DNA of 26,606 nt from RGIG3102 sp045633415 (GCA_045633415.1 JAZQYH010000005.1:1-26606), one strand, 5' to 3'; positions 1 through 8,282 are shown, counted from the first letter of the stretch. Notes: generated from the letters alone by a model not told the origin. Program-made: numbers and translations.

Positions 1-30
1 TTTTTCTTGCTTTATATTATTTTAAAATTT

Positions 31-729
31 CTATTTTTCAGCCAGAAGTTGCCGTCTTAATGTGTCCATTGTAGAGTCAAGGTCGTTACTGATATCTGCA
101 CAGTATTTCAGCTTGTCCTCCATTTCTTTTGTAAATATAAAATCTTTTTTATATCTCAGCTGATGTTCCAGACTTGCCCATGAGTCCATGGCGATGGTGC
201 GAATCTGCACCTCTACCTTCATAATTCTTTTTTCTTTTGAAAGGAAAATCGGCACAGCAATTATAAGGTGGAGACTGCGGTAGCCATTTCCTTTTGGGTT
301 TTCAATGTAATTTTTGTGTTCTATCAGCTGCACATCGTCCTGTGCCAGCAGTGCCTTTTCCAGATAATATACATCTTCGAGAAACGGGCATATAACACGG
401 ATACCGGCAATATCTGCCAGTTGATTTTCAATATTTTCTATTGTTACAGGAAAACCACGTCTGTTAAGTTTTCCAAAGATGCTGGTTACACTTTTCAGTC
501 TGCTTTGAATAGAGCTGATAGGGTCACGGTCATATTGCAGTGAAAACTCTTCGTCCAATACTTCAAACTTTGTAACCACTTCCTTTATTGCACAACGATA
601 ATATGTCATCAGCATACGGAATTGCCGCATAAATTCACTGATTTCACCAGAAGAAGCAGTGGAGTTTTTAAACCGTTCAGCTAACTGTGACTGTATATCG
701 TCTGCAACAGGGATTTTTTTGTCAGCCAT
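31..729 (-). CDS. relP: Small alarmone synthetase (RelP/YwaC-like GTP pyrophosphokinase)
   Basis: Predicted to make (p)ppGpp by transferring pyrophosphate from ATP to GDP or GTP in the cytosol. The RelA/SpoT synthetase core is seen as KSRLKS-like basic segment SRLKSVTSIFGKL (about residues 76-88), DIAGIRVIC (106-114), NPKGNGYRSLHL (144-155) and VEVQIRTIAMDSWASLEHQ (172-190). There is no HD hydrolase, TGS or ACT domain, so it is a single-domain synthetase of the usual 210-240 residue size. The wording around KSVTSIFGKLNRRG and TIAMDSWASLEH resembles Bacillus YwaC (RelP) more than YjbM (RelQ), from memory. The frame could open at a GTG at 738, but GAGG lies 8 nt before the ATG at 729, so I chose ATG (232 aa). 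It has its own promoter and no co-oriented partner in the window. Confidence 0.88.
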   Translation of the reverse strand: MADKKIPVADDIQSQLAERFKNSTASSGEISEFMRQFRMLMTYYRCAIKEVVTKFEVLDEEFSLQYDRDPISSIQSRLKSVTSIFGKLNRRGFPVTIENIENQLADIAGIRVICPFLEDVYYLEKALLAQDDVQLIEHKNYIENPKGNGYRSLHLIIAVPIFLSKEKRIMKVEVQIRTIAMDSWASLEHQLRYKKDFIFTKEMEDKLKYCADISNDLDSTMDTLRRQLLAEK

Positions 730-761
730 ATTTTGCACCTCTTTTTTTACTTTCTACCTTT

Positions 762-790
762 ATTTTAGACGTATTATGGTAAAAAATCAA
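762..790 (-). promoter_or_regulatory. Sigma-A promoter of the alarmone synthetase gene
   Basis: On the minus strand a -35 TTGATT (785-790) and a -10 TAAAAT (762-767) are 17 bp apart, about 30 bp before the start codon. Confidence 0.6.
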
Positions 791-820
791 TGAAGAAACT
801 GTGATAATTACGTTAAATGA

Positions 821-847
821 AAAGACACTGCTTTAAGCAGTGTCTTT
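821..847 (-). terminator. Intrinsic terminator behind the MscS gene
   Basis: Twelve-base perfect arms (AAAGACACTGCT / AGCAGTGTCTTT) with a 3-nt centre lie 10 bp past the mscS-like stop codon. The T-rich tail on the minus strand is short. The plus-strand tail is stronger, but no plus-strand gene lies upstream. Confidence 0.7.
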
Positions 848-857
848 TTTTGTTTTG

Positions 858-1790
858 TTATTTTGCCTGATGAACAACAATCTGGTTGTATGGGATTTCA
901 ATGCCTTTGTCATCAAACAGACATTTCATTTCCCTGTTGAGACGGCGCTGTGCCACATAGAAGTTTTCTTCTGTAGTCTGCACGCTGAAACGGAGTACTA
1001 CAGCAGATGCATCCAGCAGCTGTACGCCAACATATTTTGGTACAGTTTCAAAGCAGTCTCTGTTTTCTTCAAACAATCTGCCCAGTTCTGGTAAAACCAG
1101 TTTTTCTACTTCACGGATGTCTGCTTCGTATGTAATGCCGATATCGCAAACGGCAACAGAAAGATTTACAGAACGGTTCTGAACGTTGCGGATGTCAGAG
1201 TTGTTGATAACTTTCAGGTTGTTGCCAGTATCTTTGATAGTTGTTGTGCGCAGTGTGATTTTTTCAACTGTGCCACGGAAAGTATCCAGTACAATGATAT
1301 CGCCGATATTGTAAAGACCTTCGAAGATAATAAACAGACCTGTTACACAGTCTTCAATAAGGCTCTGTACGCCAAAGCCAATGATAAGAGACATAATACC
1401 AAGAGAAGCAAAGATTGTGCCGATATCAACCCCCAGAACACTGAGCACCCACACAACAGTTGCAATAGCACATACAACTTTGATAACGCTTATTGTAAGG
1501 CTGGCTACAGTTTCACTGCGCTTTTTGCCTTTGGTTACTTTTTCCAGCACTGTGCAGGAAACGGTTGTAAGAAGCCACATAAAGATAACCACTGCCAGAA
1601 CTGTCATAATTTTGGTAGCAGAGAATACACCTGTTGTACCGCCTACCAGTGCACCGAATGTTGCCTTGAGTTCAGCTGCTGCAGCATTTTTTGTACCTTC
1701 ACTGAGAAGAGGATTCATACCTGGGTTCAGCAGTACTATCAACAGTACAGCAAGAATAATTGTTTTTAAAATTCCATTGGATTTTTTCAT
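858..1790 (-). CDS. Small-conductance mechanosensitive channel, MscS family
   Basis: Predicted inner-membrane tension-gated channel that releases solutes on osmotic downshock. Hydrophobic segments lie at about residues 9-24, 57-80 and 98-120. The pore helix plus start of the beta domain follow: LGIMSLIIGFGVQSLIEDCVTGLFIIFE (about 130-157), then GDIIVL, a TVEKITLRTTTI strand pair and NNSDIRNVQNRS. The conserved C-terminal part ends in KGIEIPYNQIVVH. At 310 aa it is a normal small MscS protein. ATG at 1790 has GAGG 9 nt upstream. It follows the big repeat protein gene by 45 bp on the same strand with no clear promoter between, so the two may be co-transcribed. Substrate selectivity cannot be read from sequence. 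Confidence 0.9.
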   Translation of the reverse strand: MKKSNGILKTIILAVLLIVLLNPGMNPLLSEGTKNAAAAELKATFGALVGGTTGVFSATKIMTVLAVVIFMWLLTTVSCTVLEKVTKGKKRSETVASLTISVIKVVCAIATVVWVLSVLGVDIGTIFASLGIMSLIIGFGVQSLIEDCVTGLFIIFEGLYNIGDIIVLDTFRGTVEKITLRTTTIKDTGNNLKVINNSDIRNVQNRSVNLSVAVCDIGITYEADIREVEKLVLPELGRLFEENRDCFETVPKYVGVQLLDASAVVLRFSVQTTEENFYVAQRRLNREMKCLFDDKGIEIPYNQIVVHQAK

Positions 1791-1823
1791 ATATTTATAC
1801 CTCGTAAGGATTATTGATGTTAG

Positions 1824-1839
1824 TTAAACCACGGTTTAA
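1824..1839. repeat. Inverted repeat over the stop codon of the repeat-protein gene
   Basis: TTAAACC and GGTTTAA flank a 2-nt centre and overlap the TAA stop of the upstream gene. There is no T-run, so it is a poor terminator. It could be an operator or an attenuating hairpin before the MscS gene. Confidence 0.4.
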
Positions 1840-4800
1840 TAGATGGTTATAATCGGTGTAATAGTTACATCTGCTGCAGGCATTTTGAAATCTTTCCACA
1901 AAACAAGGCTGTTTTCCTCATTGTAAATATCACCTGCGTAAATGTATGACTCATAGTTGTACAGAATTTCTGTAACGTTGGTCATCTGTGTTTCAGATTT
2001 GGCAGTCATATCTGCTGTTGCCACGCCTTCCAAACGTATGCCCATTTCCACGCTTTCGCCTTCTACCAACTGACCACCTGTAACCTGCTGGCCGTCCACA
2101 ATTATGAACACTTCTGCTATTTGCAGACCATGGTCAAGGTCTGACTGTATCTGTGCCAACCGCATATCGATAGTTACATTATACAGTTGTCCTGTTCTGG
2201 CGCTGGCAGAAATATATGCTTCTGATGTCGCCATCTTTACTCTACTGCCGTTTATAGTTTCATTCCAGTCAGCAAAAATGTCAATATATATATCTATATA
2301 TCCACTTGCCATATCCTGCGCTGAAATGTCTATTGTACCATTTACCGTTGTTATACCATCAGCGCCCACAGACACCTCTGATTCAGTCAGTGCTATTTCA
2401 TTCAGACTGCCATCAACTCCATAGTACTGCAGAGTACCAGAATTAAAGGTCATTGTGCCTGTGCCTTTGTGTACGTCCTGTATTACTGCATTGTATTCGA
2501 AGGTTGCACTGCCGTCAGGGTTATCCTGCAGTTTTGTGACTGTCATTGTGTTTTTGCTCATGTCTTCACTGCCACGGTATACAAACGGAATAACCTGTAA
2601 TTGTTTACCCGGAATTGAGCCTGTGGTTCCATCCGACATGCTGTAGTTCAATGTTGAATTAAGTGTTATACCAGCATAACCAAACTTGTTAACTTCCCAA
2701 TAATCTCCATCTTCGATGTAGTTGGATGCAGTTGCACTGTGTGGTACTGTAATAACTGTTCCATCTTTTGTTATGCCATTGTCTTGTGTATATTCAACAG
2801 GAGCTTTTGCTACAGGGTCCATATATTCATCAACAAACTGAATAATTTCTTCAATTATAACGGATGTAAGTGTAGCATCCCCCATATCAAATGTGATTTC
2901 TGTGCCAAGCCATCCGTTACCGCTGCTGTCTGTAGCCTCAGGGTCCCCTGGCTCATAAGAAACTGCTACCGCATCAATTGCAGTTGGCGCTACCAATAGT
3001 TCGCCGTACTGGAATTCAAAGCTGGCGTTACTCTGTGAGTAGCCTATCTTCTGTCCGTCAGCAAGCCAGTAGCCGTTTATTGCAGCTCTTACTGTATATT
3101 CATAGCCCGGAAGAATTTCTGCTGGTAACTGTTCGTTCAGCGCAACAGTTATTTCGTCATTTGTTGCTGACAGCTGTGAACAGTCAATATCTACGAATAC
3201 GCCGTTAACTGCACTGCCACCTGTGATGTGCAGTGTCATTGTTTCTGCCTGTAATATACTGCCCATTGTATCTGGACTGTATGGTCCTGTTTCTACAGGG
3301 AATGTGATGTTGCCTGTAAGCAATGCTGTTTCTGGTGTTGCCACAATGTATTCAGCTGTACCCATTTCACCCTGTGAGAAATGCACGGATGAAAGCGTGA
3401 TTTCATCTGCTGTCAGTCTCTGGTCTGCTACAACCTGTCCTGTCTGCATATTTTCTGTACTGTAAATAATTGTAGCTCTACCTTTTATACCGCCATATAC
3501 AGATACAACGTCTGCAAGAGTTGCACTTACATTACCTGCACCGTCATCTGTAAATGTTGTTTTTGTACCAGTTGATGTAACATTGCCGTCAGTGTCTGAA
3601 ATTTCATATTCAAATTCAACTGCTGTTACAGTGTTTGTAAATACTTCATCACTGTTCATAATAAATGGCTGTTCTATCTGAATATCAACAGCGTTGCCGC
3701 CTGCATCTGTTACGTAAGGAATAACAGCTGTTCCGTATTCAGGAACTGGCGCTACCAATGGTTCGCCGTACTGGAATTCAGCCGTGCCATATGCTTCGCT
3801 GAAACCTGCAACCTCACCGTCAAGTAACCACTGGCCATTTGCATATGCCGCCAGTGTATAGATTTCACCCGGAATCAGATTCACACCCGAGATATCTATG
3901 CTGAAAGCTGTGCTTAATGTGTCGGCAGATGTTGCATACATATCTGAATGAGATATTTCAACGCCATCGTTCATCATATTTCCCTGATTATCAAGGATAT
4001 AATATGTAATGGATGTAATATTGAACTCAGAATATGAGTTTTTAGCTTTATACAAGCCTTCTTCCACCTGGACATCTGTTTTGCCTGTCAGCAGGTTTGT
4101 TTCGTATCCGCCTGCAAGGTCTGTGATGTTAAGACCTGTTGAGGTTTCGGTTTCAACACCTGTAAACAGTGCCTGTGCTGTAAGTTCATCACTTGTAACA
4201 GTAAGGCCAGTTACAACTTCGCCTGTTTCTATGTTGGTTCTGTTGTATGTCATCACTGCTTTCGCAGTTGTACTGCCTTTGTGTCCAAGTTCGATAACAG
4301 GTGGTAATGTTGATTCAGGAGTTATTTCTATACTGTCAGAATACTCTGTGCCATTGTTTTCCACAGTGTATGTCACAACTGTGTTCACCATTTCGTTTGT
4401 GTAATAGCTGGAGCTGTTCATACTGAATGGGAAATTGAATTCAGCGTATGAGATTCCATCTTCTTCTGCTGAAATATTGCTGATAAATGGTGTGTCAGCT
4501 GTTGGCACTGGAATTTCCGGTGTCGCAGTAGGTGATGGTTCCACCGTTGGTGATGGTTCTGCTGTTGGCACTACTGTTGGAACTACTACCGGCTGAAGCA
4601 CAGTTGGTACAGGGCTGACACTTGGTGAAGGACTGACACTTGGCGAAGGTTCAGGCGATGCAGATACCGCAGGTGTTATTACCGGATGCGGTGAGTTCGC
4701 AGGAATTGGTGTAGATACCGGTGTAGGTTTCGGATTGTTTTCTTTGCCTGTAGTGAAATTGTACCTTCCTATCTCCTTTTCTGGCTCTTCAGCTGTTGCC

Positions 4801-5162
4801 GCTGTTGTAAAAACAAGTTGGTACTTTGTATCCGGCTCAAGGTTGTCAAGCAGCAGTTCCTCATCCTCTATCTGCCCCCAGTCCACAGTGTTGCCTGATG
4901 GGTCAACCAATTGCCATTCAATTACTGTTTCTTCCCGTGGGTTGACAATACTGATATCCATTTTGGCAGAGGTTGGCATTATGCTTGTAGCAAAACAGTT
5001 AATGTATGTGTTAAGCATAAGGGCTACTGCCATAGTTGTGGTTGCAATGGCTGCAATCATTTTTGCCGCAGGTATTGATATATTTCTCTTTCCCACCCGG
5101 CTCTGCATAGGGAAATATTCAGGCACGTCTTGATGAAATTCCCCTGTGTGAAAATCTGCCAT
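1836..5162 (-). CDS. Large membrane-tethered extracellular repeat protein
   Basis: I do not recognise a named family. About 28 N-terminal residues containing basic residues (SRVGKR) precede one hydrophobic segment (about 30-54), then a short beta domain that looks fibronectin-III-like (66-138, ending TKYQLVFTT...YNFTTG). A Pro/Ser/Thr linker (about 142-222, PSPSVSPSP-type) follows. Then come two clear repeats of about 254 residues (226-474 and 475-735), each ending in FQYGE-LVAP, a more divergent third module (about 736-986) and a unique tail. No LPXTG sorting motif, S-layer or choline-binding repeats are seen. The N-terminal segment without an evident cleavage motif suggests type II membrane anchoring, with the bulk outside. 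Adhesin or envelope-scaffold roles are guesses. ATG at 5162 has AAAGGA upstream. It is probably co-transcribed with the MscS gene 45 bp downstream. Confidence 0.8.
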   Translation of the reverse strand: MADFHTGEFHQDVPEYFPMQSRVGKRNISIPAAKMIAAIATTTMAVALMLNTYINCFATSIMPTSAKMDISIVNPREETVIEWQLVDPSGNTVDWGQIEDEELLLDNLEPDTKYQLVFTTAATAEEPEKEIGRYNFTTGKENNPKPTPVSTPIPANSPHPVITPAVSASPEPSPSVSPSPSVSPVPTVLQPVVVPTVVPTAEPSPTVEPSPTATPEIPVPTADTPFISNISAEEDGISYAEFNFPFSMNSSSYYTNEMVNTVVTYTVENNGTEYSDSIEITPESTLPPVIELGHKGSTTAKAVMTYNRTNIETGEVVTGLTVTSDELTAQALFTGVETETSTGLNITDLAGGYETNLLTGKTDVQVEEGLYKAKNSYSEFNITSITYYILDNQGNMMNDGVEISHSDMYATSADTLSTAFSIDISGVNLIPGEIYTLAAYANGQWLLDGEVAGFSEAYGTAEFQYGEPLVAPVPEYGTAVIPYVTDAGGNAVDIQIEQPFIMNSDEVFTNTVTAVEFEYEISDTDGNVTSTGTKTTFTDDGAGNVSATLADVVSVYGGIKGRATIIYSTENMQTGQVVADQRLTADEITLSSVHFSQGEMGTAEYIVATPETALLTGNITFPVETGPYSPDTMGSILQAETMTLHITGGSAVNGVFVDIDCSQLSATNDEITVALNEQLPAEILPGYEYTVRAAINGYWLADGQKIGYSQSNASFEFQYGELLVAPTAIDAVAVSYEPGDPEATDSSGNGWLGTEITFDMGDATLTSVIIEEIIQFVDEYMDPVAKAPVEYTQDNGITKDGTVITVPHSATASNYIEDGDYWEVNKFGYAGITLNSTLNYSMSDGTTGSIPGKQLQVIPFVYRGSEDMSKNTMTVTKLQDNPDGSATFEYNAVIQDVHKGTGTMTFNSGTLQYYGVDGSLNEIALTESEVSVGADGITTVNGTIDISAQDMASGYIDIYIDIFADWNETINGSRVKMATSEAYISASARTGQLYNVTIDMRLAQIQSDLDHGLQIAEVFIIVDGQQVTGGQLVEGESVEMGIRLEGVATADMTAKSETQMTNVTEILYNYESYIYAGDIYNEENSLVLWKDFKMPAADVTITPIITIY
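2958..3740 (-). repeat. Protein repeat module 2 of the surface protein
   Basis: Encodes residues about 475-735. It shares with module 1 the order PFIMNS, a TY/EY beta strand, TGQVV...LTADE, YTVRAAINGYWLADG and FQYGELLVAP. The DNA at 2986-3018 matches 3748-3780 at 32 of 33 bases, 762 bp (254 codons) apart, so the duplication is visible at DNA level. Confidence 0.75.
3741..4487 (-). repeat. Protein repeat module 1 of the surface protein
   Basis: Encodes residues about 226-474, with PFSMNS, VVTYTVENN, TGEVVTGLTVTSDE, YTLAAYANGQWLLDG and FQYGEPLVAP. These are the counterparts of the segments listed for module 2. Most of the alignment is diverged; the last 11 codons are nearly identical in DNA. 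Confidence 0.75.
4615..4650. repeat. Two 18-bp tandem repeats in the Pro/Ser linker
   Basis: Two copies of CTGACACTTGG(T/C)GAAGG(A/T) encode the SVSPSP hexapeptide on the minus strand. Such a tract may vary in copy number between strains. Confidence 0.6.
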
Positions 5163-5201
5163 TACTTCACATCCTTTCTCTCTATATATTAAAATTTATA
5201 C

Positions 5202-5223
5202 ATTATACTAACATGATATTATA
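5202..5223 (-). promoter_or_regulatory. Two -10 boxes upstream of the surface protein gene
   Basis: TATAAT occurs at 5218-5223, preceded by TG-A (extended -10), and again at 5202-5207, both on the minus strand. Neither has a convincing -35 box. The first would give a leader of about 50 nt. Confidence 0.45.
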
Positions 5224-5261
5224 TCACAGTGCTTCGACAAAATAAATATAAATTCCATGTT

Positions 5262-5297
5262 CAAACAAAAAGCCGAAGCTATTTTACAAACTTCGGC
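5262..5297 (-). terminator. Intrinsic terminator of guaD
   Basis: GCCGAAG / CTTCGGC arms (5272-5278 and 5291-5297) with a 12-nt loop, followed on the minus strand by TTTTTGTTTG, start 8 bp after the guaD stop. Confidence 0.75.
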
Positions 5298-5305
5298 CTA
5301 TATTA

Positions 5306-6562
5306 TTATAATGCTTTACCGTCGATATATCTTGCAACGATGTTTCTGTCGTCACCGATGTAGCAGAATCTTTCTACTCTTTCAGCTGGTGTAAGCTGGA
5401 TACCTTTGTCTTCCACACCATCAATAACAATAGCATTGAAATGATAGCCTGGTTCCAGACTGCCCATTTTGCCGAATGCACTGCCGCCAACTTTTGTAGC
5501 GCAGTAGAAAGCATTTGCAAAGCGGATTGTTCTGCTTACGTCTGGTTCGTAGAATTCTTTGAATTTAGACAGCTGTACAGCTCTTGCAATCTGTTTGTAA
5601 ACAGCAAGGTGATGACCGCCGCCTACGTCAGAGCCTACACATACGTCTACACCTGCATCCTGCAGAGCTGCCAGTGGCATAATACCAGCAATAACATTTG
5701 TAGTAGCATCTGGGCAGTGTACTGCAAGTGCATTGTGTTTTTTCATAATGCGGATATCTTCATCTGTTGGGAAAATAACGTGTGCCAGCACAACAGGACC
5801 GTGGTCCATAAGGCCTGCACGTTCGTAGATTTCAGCGTCTGAACCGTGGTCTGGGAACAGTTTCAGTGCTTCAGCTGCTTCCCATTTGGATTCAACGATA
5901 TGTGTATGGAGACCTACTTTGTATTTTTCTGCCAGTTTGCCAAGACCTGTAATCAGCTCCTGTGAACATGTAGGTGCAAATCTAGGTGTGATGATTGGTT
6001 TAACTGTTGTTGTTTCAACATGTTCTGCCAGATATTTTTCTGTTTCAGCCAGAGATTCTTCCGTAGTTTCACACAGATATTCAGGGCTGTTCATATCCAT
6101 ATTTACTTTGCCTACATAGCCGTACAGACCTTTTTCTTCCATTTTTTTGAAAAGGTAGTTTGTAGCTGGGCGATGAATTGTAGCGAAGATAGCAGCATGG
6201 AATGTACCGTTGGAAATAAGTTCGTCTACAAATGCATCATATGTATCTTTTGCATAGTCCAAATCTTTAAATTTAGCTTCCTGTGGGAATGTGTAGTCAT
6301 TCAGCCAGTTGTACAGCAGGCAGTCCATACCAAGACCACGTTCTGTATACTGTGAAGCGTGAACGTGTAAATCTGAAAAAGCAGGAATGATAACACCTCT
6401 GCCGTGTTCAATTACTTCCACGTCTGCATATTCGCTTGGAAGCTGTGGATAGATACCTTCCACTTTACCATCTATAACAACAATGTAACTGTTTTCAAAA
6501 GTTTTCAGGCTGTCTTTTGTCTGTGAATAAAGAATATCGCCATGATGAATCTGCACTGCCAT
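5306..6562 (-). CDS. guaD: Guanine deaminase (amidohydrolase superfamily)
   Basis: Predicted to hydrolyse guanine to xanthine and ammonia in purine salvage or catabolism. Metal-site signatures are in the right order: DLHVHAS (H66, H68), HTHIVES (H221 and E224), LAH (H261) and GSDVGGG (D312). Clade-typical stretches are QYTERGLGMD, TFPQEAKF, PRFAPTCS and HCPDATTNVIAGIM. The 418 aa length fits the family (about 420-450). The frame continues 15 nt upstream to an ATG at 6577, but GGAGG lies 6 nt before the ATG at 6562, which I take as the start. The gene stands alone with its own promoter and terminator. A related purine or pterin deaminase activity cannot be excluded from sequence, but guanine is the most likely substrate. 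Confidence 0.85.
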   Translation of the reverse strand: MAVQIHHGDILYSQTKDSLKTFENSYIVVIDGKVEGIYPQLPSEYADVEVIEHGRGVIIPAFSDLHVHASQYTERGLGMDCLLYNWLNDYTFPQEAKFKDLDYAKDTYDAFVDELISNGTFHAAIFATIHRPATNYLFKKMEEKGLYGYVGKVNMDMNSPEYLCETTEESLAETEKYLAEHVETTTVKPIITPRFAPTCSQELITGLGKLAEKYKVGLHTHIVESKWEAAEALKLFPDHGSDAEIYERAGLMDHGPVVLAHVIFPTDEDIRIMKKHNALAVHCPDATTNVIAGIMPLAALQDAGVDVCVGSDVGGGHHLAVYKQIARAVQLSKFKEFYEPDVSRTIRFANAFYCATKVGGSAFGKMGSLEPGYHFNAIVIDGVEDKGIQLTPAERVERFCYIGDDRNIVARYIDGKAL

Positions 6563-6595
6563 ATTAATCCTCCGCATATTTTTCGATATATTTTC

Positions 6596-6626
6596 AGTAT
6601 ACCATAATTCACAGTTTTTTCCACAA
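6596..6626 (-). promoter_or_regulatory. Promoter of guaD with extended -10
   Basis: TATACT (6596-6601) is preceded by TGG, giving an extended -10. A weak -35 TTGTGG (6621-6626) is 19 bp away. Confidence 0.5.
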
Positions 6627-6631
6627 AAATA

Positions 6632-6645
6632 TTACAATATTGTAA
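6632..6645. promoter_or_regulatory. 14-bp perfect palindrome between guaD and the SGNH gene
   Basis: TTACAATATTGTAA is a perfect palindrome just upstream of the guaD -35 box and about 38 bp upstream of the SGNH gene -35 box. It resembles the inverted repeats at 8512-8561 (core TTACAATAT). It is a candidate operator; the regulator is unknown. Confidence 0.45.
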
Positions 6646-6682
6646 CCCTTTGTGAAATTTTGATGATATAGACAAATACCCC

Positions 6683-6711
6683 TTGAAAACCTTTTTTCAA
6701 TGGAATATAAT
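6683..6711 (+). promoter_or_regulatory. Sigma-A promoter of the SGNH hydrolase gene
   Basis: -35 TTGAAA (6683-6688), 17 bp spacer, -10 TATAAT (6706-6711), about 30 bp before the TTG start. Confidence 0.75.
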
Positions 6712-6742
6712 CATTTGAGAGATTATTTATCGAGGTGATAAT

Positions 6743-7681
6743 TTGGCAAAATATAAAACCCCTGAAGAAAAATTAAGATACAGAAAACAGCAGAGACGCC
6801 GCAAGATGCTGATGTACAGTTGTGTTGCGCTTTTTATCTTTGTATGTTCTTTTACTATAATAAAAGTTGTGGAAAAACTGGCTGGTGCAAAGCCACAGGT
6901 TATTTTCAGCAATGACGAAACAATACAGACAGCCAACGCTGATGTAACCAAACAGGCAGACAGCTGGTATGATTATGAAGGTGCTGTAGCAAAGACAATA
7001 AACACAGAAGATTTTGTGCCTGAACTCTCAATGGTGCAGGTAATGGAAAACGGACGTGTTGATGTTTCTTACTTTGACGATGTTGTCTTTCTGGGAGACA
7101 GTCTTGCAGACGGCTTTAAAGTATACACCCGTACAGGCACACTGCCACTGAAAGATTCAACTGCAAAATACCTTACACAGAAAAGTACAAGCCCACGTAC
7201 ATTCCTGCAGCCTGGTGTACACGTTGACGCTGGCGAAGGTCCTGTAGATGTATGGGCAACTATCCAACGGTTACAGCCTGGTAAAATGTATATCACTCTG
7301 GGTACAAATGCGCTGATGTCCATGACACCTGAAGATTTTATAGCCAGCTACTATCAGCTGATTGATAAAATCAGGGAAACAACTCCAAATACACAGATTT
7401 ATGTAACAACTGTTACACCTGTTGCCGCATGGAAAAGCACATCTGAACCACGCCTGTCATTTGACAGAATCTACCGTTCAAACCAGCTTATCGCAAAAAT
7501 GTGTGTAGACAAAAATCTGGCACTTATAAACCTGTATGATGTTCTGAAAAGTTCCAGCGGTTATCTGCGTGAAGATATCGCAGCTGGTGACGGCATCCAT
7601 CTGACACCATCCGGTTACAAAGCGTGGATGGAATACCTTTTCACACATACCGTTTACAACCCTGCCAACAGATATGTATAA
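6743..7681 (+). CDS. Membrane-anchored SGNH/GDSL-type hydrolase
   Basis: Predicted extracytoplasmic esterase or acyl/acetyl-group hydrolase. Residues 1-22 are highly basic (KLRYRKQQRRRK), then one hydrophobic segment (about 23-41), so the protein is probably tethered with its C-terminus outside. The SGNH blocks are seen as FLGDSLADG (nucleophile S120), ITLGTNA (GTN 187-189) and GDGIHLTPSGY (D283, H286). The Gly-x-Asn-Asp block III is reduced to GTN-A, as in many bacterial relatives. Translation starts at TTG 6743, with GAGG 7 nt upstream and no better ATG nearby. The gene is monocistronic, divergent from guaD and convergent with spoVT. A cell-wall or polysaccharide acetyl-ester substrate is plausible from location but not shown by sequence. 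Confidence 0.85.
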   Translation: MAKYKTPEEKLRYRKQQRRRKMLMYSCVALFIFVCSFTIIKVVEKLAGAKPQVIFSNDETIQTANADVTKQADSWYDYEGAVAKTINTEDFVPELSMVQVMENGRVDVSYFDDVVFLGDSLADGFKVYTRTGTLPLKDSTAKYLTQKSTSPRTFLQPGVHVDAGEGPVDVWATIQRLQPGKMYITLGTNALMSMTPEDFIASYYQLIDKIRETTPNTQIYVTTVTPVAAWKSTSEPRLSFDRIYRSNQLIAKMCVDKNLALINLYDVLKSSSGYLREDIAAGDGIHLTPSGYKAWMEYLFTHTVYNPANRYV

Positions 7682-7687
7682 AACCAA

Positions 7688-7720
7688 ACACCGCAGTCTC
7701 CTGCGGTGTTTTTATTTTTT
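7688..7720. terminator. Terminator between the SGNH gene and spoVT
   Basis: ACACCGCAG / CTGCGGTGT with a TCTC loop, followed by TTTTATTTTTT on the plus strand. On the minus strand the tail TTTGGTTTT is weaker. It sits between convergent genes and may serve both. Confidence 0.8.
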
Positions 7721-7742
7721 CATTGTTCCATTTGGGTTGCTG

Positions 7743-8282
7743 TCAGCTTTCCATATTGCTTGCCAGCAGTGTGGCTGTAAGCACCAGCAGTTTTTTCTGA
7801 CTGTCAGACAGCACCTGACCGTTTTCAGCCAGCAGTGCCACAGCCCCTGCACAGTCACCACCATTTATAACCGGTGTTATTCCCACCGCCGCCACAGCAG
7901 CACCTGTGTGGGTATAAATATTTCTTTCATTTGGAAACTGCTTGAAATATGACATACGGGAAGAAACCACCTCTTCCACATCCTTTGTGACAGGCATATC
8001 CAATGATTCTTTTTTACCCTGACCTGCATATGCTACCACCCTGTCTGTATCGCAGATGGCACAGGGCAGACCGCTGACTTTGTACAAAGAATCAGCAAAA
8101 CTCTGGCCGATAGTGGACAACCCTTCCATCATGGAATACTTTTTCAGCATTATTTCACCACTGGCACTGGTAAAAATTTCCAATGGGTCACCTTCCTTCA
8201 TTCTCATAGTACGGCGGATTTCCTTTGGAATAACAATTCTGCCCAAATCATCTATTCTTCTCACAACACCTGTTGCTCTCAT
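7743..8282 (-). CDS. spoVT: Stage V sporulation protein T (AbrB-type regulator)
   Basis: Forespore transcription regulator that modulates sigma-G dependent genes in spore formers. Residues 1-50 are the swapped-hairpin AbrB/SpoVT DNA-binding domain with the near-invariant MRATGVVRRIDDLGRIVIPKEIRRTMRMKEGDPLEIF. Residues about 56-179 form a GAF-like sensor domain (CAICDTDRVVAYAG, AAVGITPVINGGDCAGAVALLAE). At 179 aa it matches the family length. ATG at 8282 has GGGAG 7 nt upstream. It is monocistronic here. The upstream region carries a possible sigma-G promoter, consistent with known spoVT control in Bacillus. This gene is the strongest single sign that the host forms endospores. Confidence 0.96.
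   Translation of the reverse strand: MRATGVVRRIDDLGRIVIPKEIRRTMRMKEGDPLEIFTSASGEIMLKKYSMMEGLSTIGQSFADSLYKVSGLPCAICDTDRVVAYAGQGKKESLDMPVTKDVEEVVSSRMSYFKQFPNERNIYTHTGAAVAAVGITPVINGGDCAGAVALLAENGQVLSDSQKKLLVLTATLLASNMES

Noticed and set aside
2280..2305. AT microsatellite in the surface protein gene
   Set aside because: It encodes an in-frame YIDIYIDI stretch; too short and irregular to claim phase variation.
4009..4404. Plus-strand frames inside the surface protein gene
   Set aside because: Low-complexity Val/Ser/Thr translations that mirror the Thr-rich repeats of the real gene on the other strand.
4497..4739. Possible CRISPR-like repeats
   Set aside because: Short degenerate repeats are coding repeats of the Pro/Ser/Thr linker, with no constant repeat and unique spacers.
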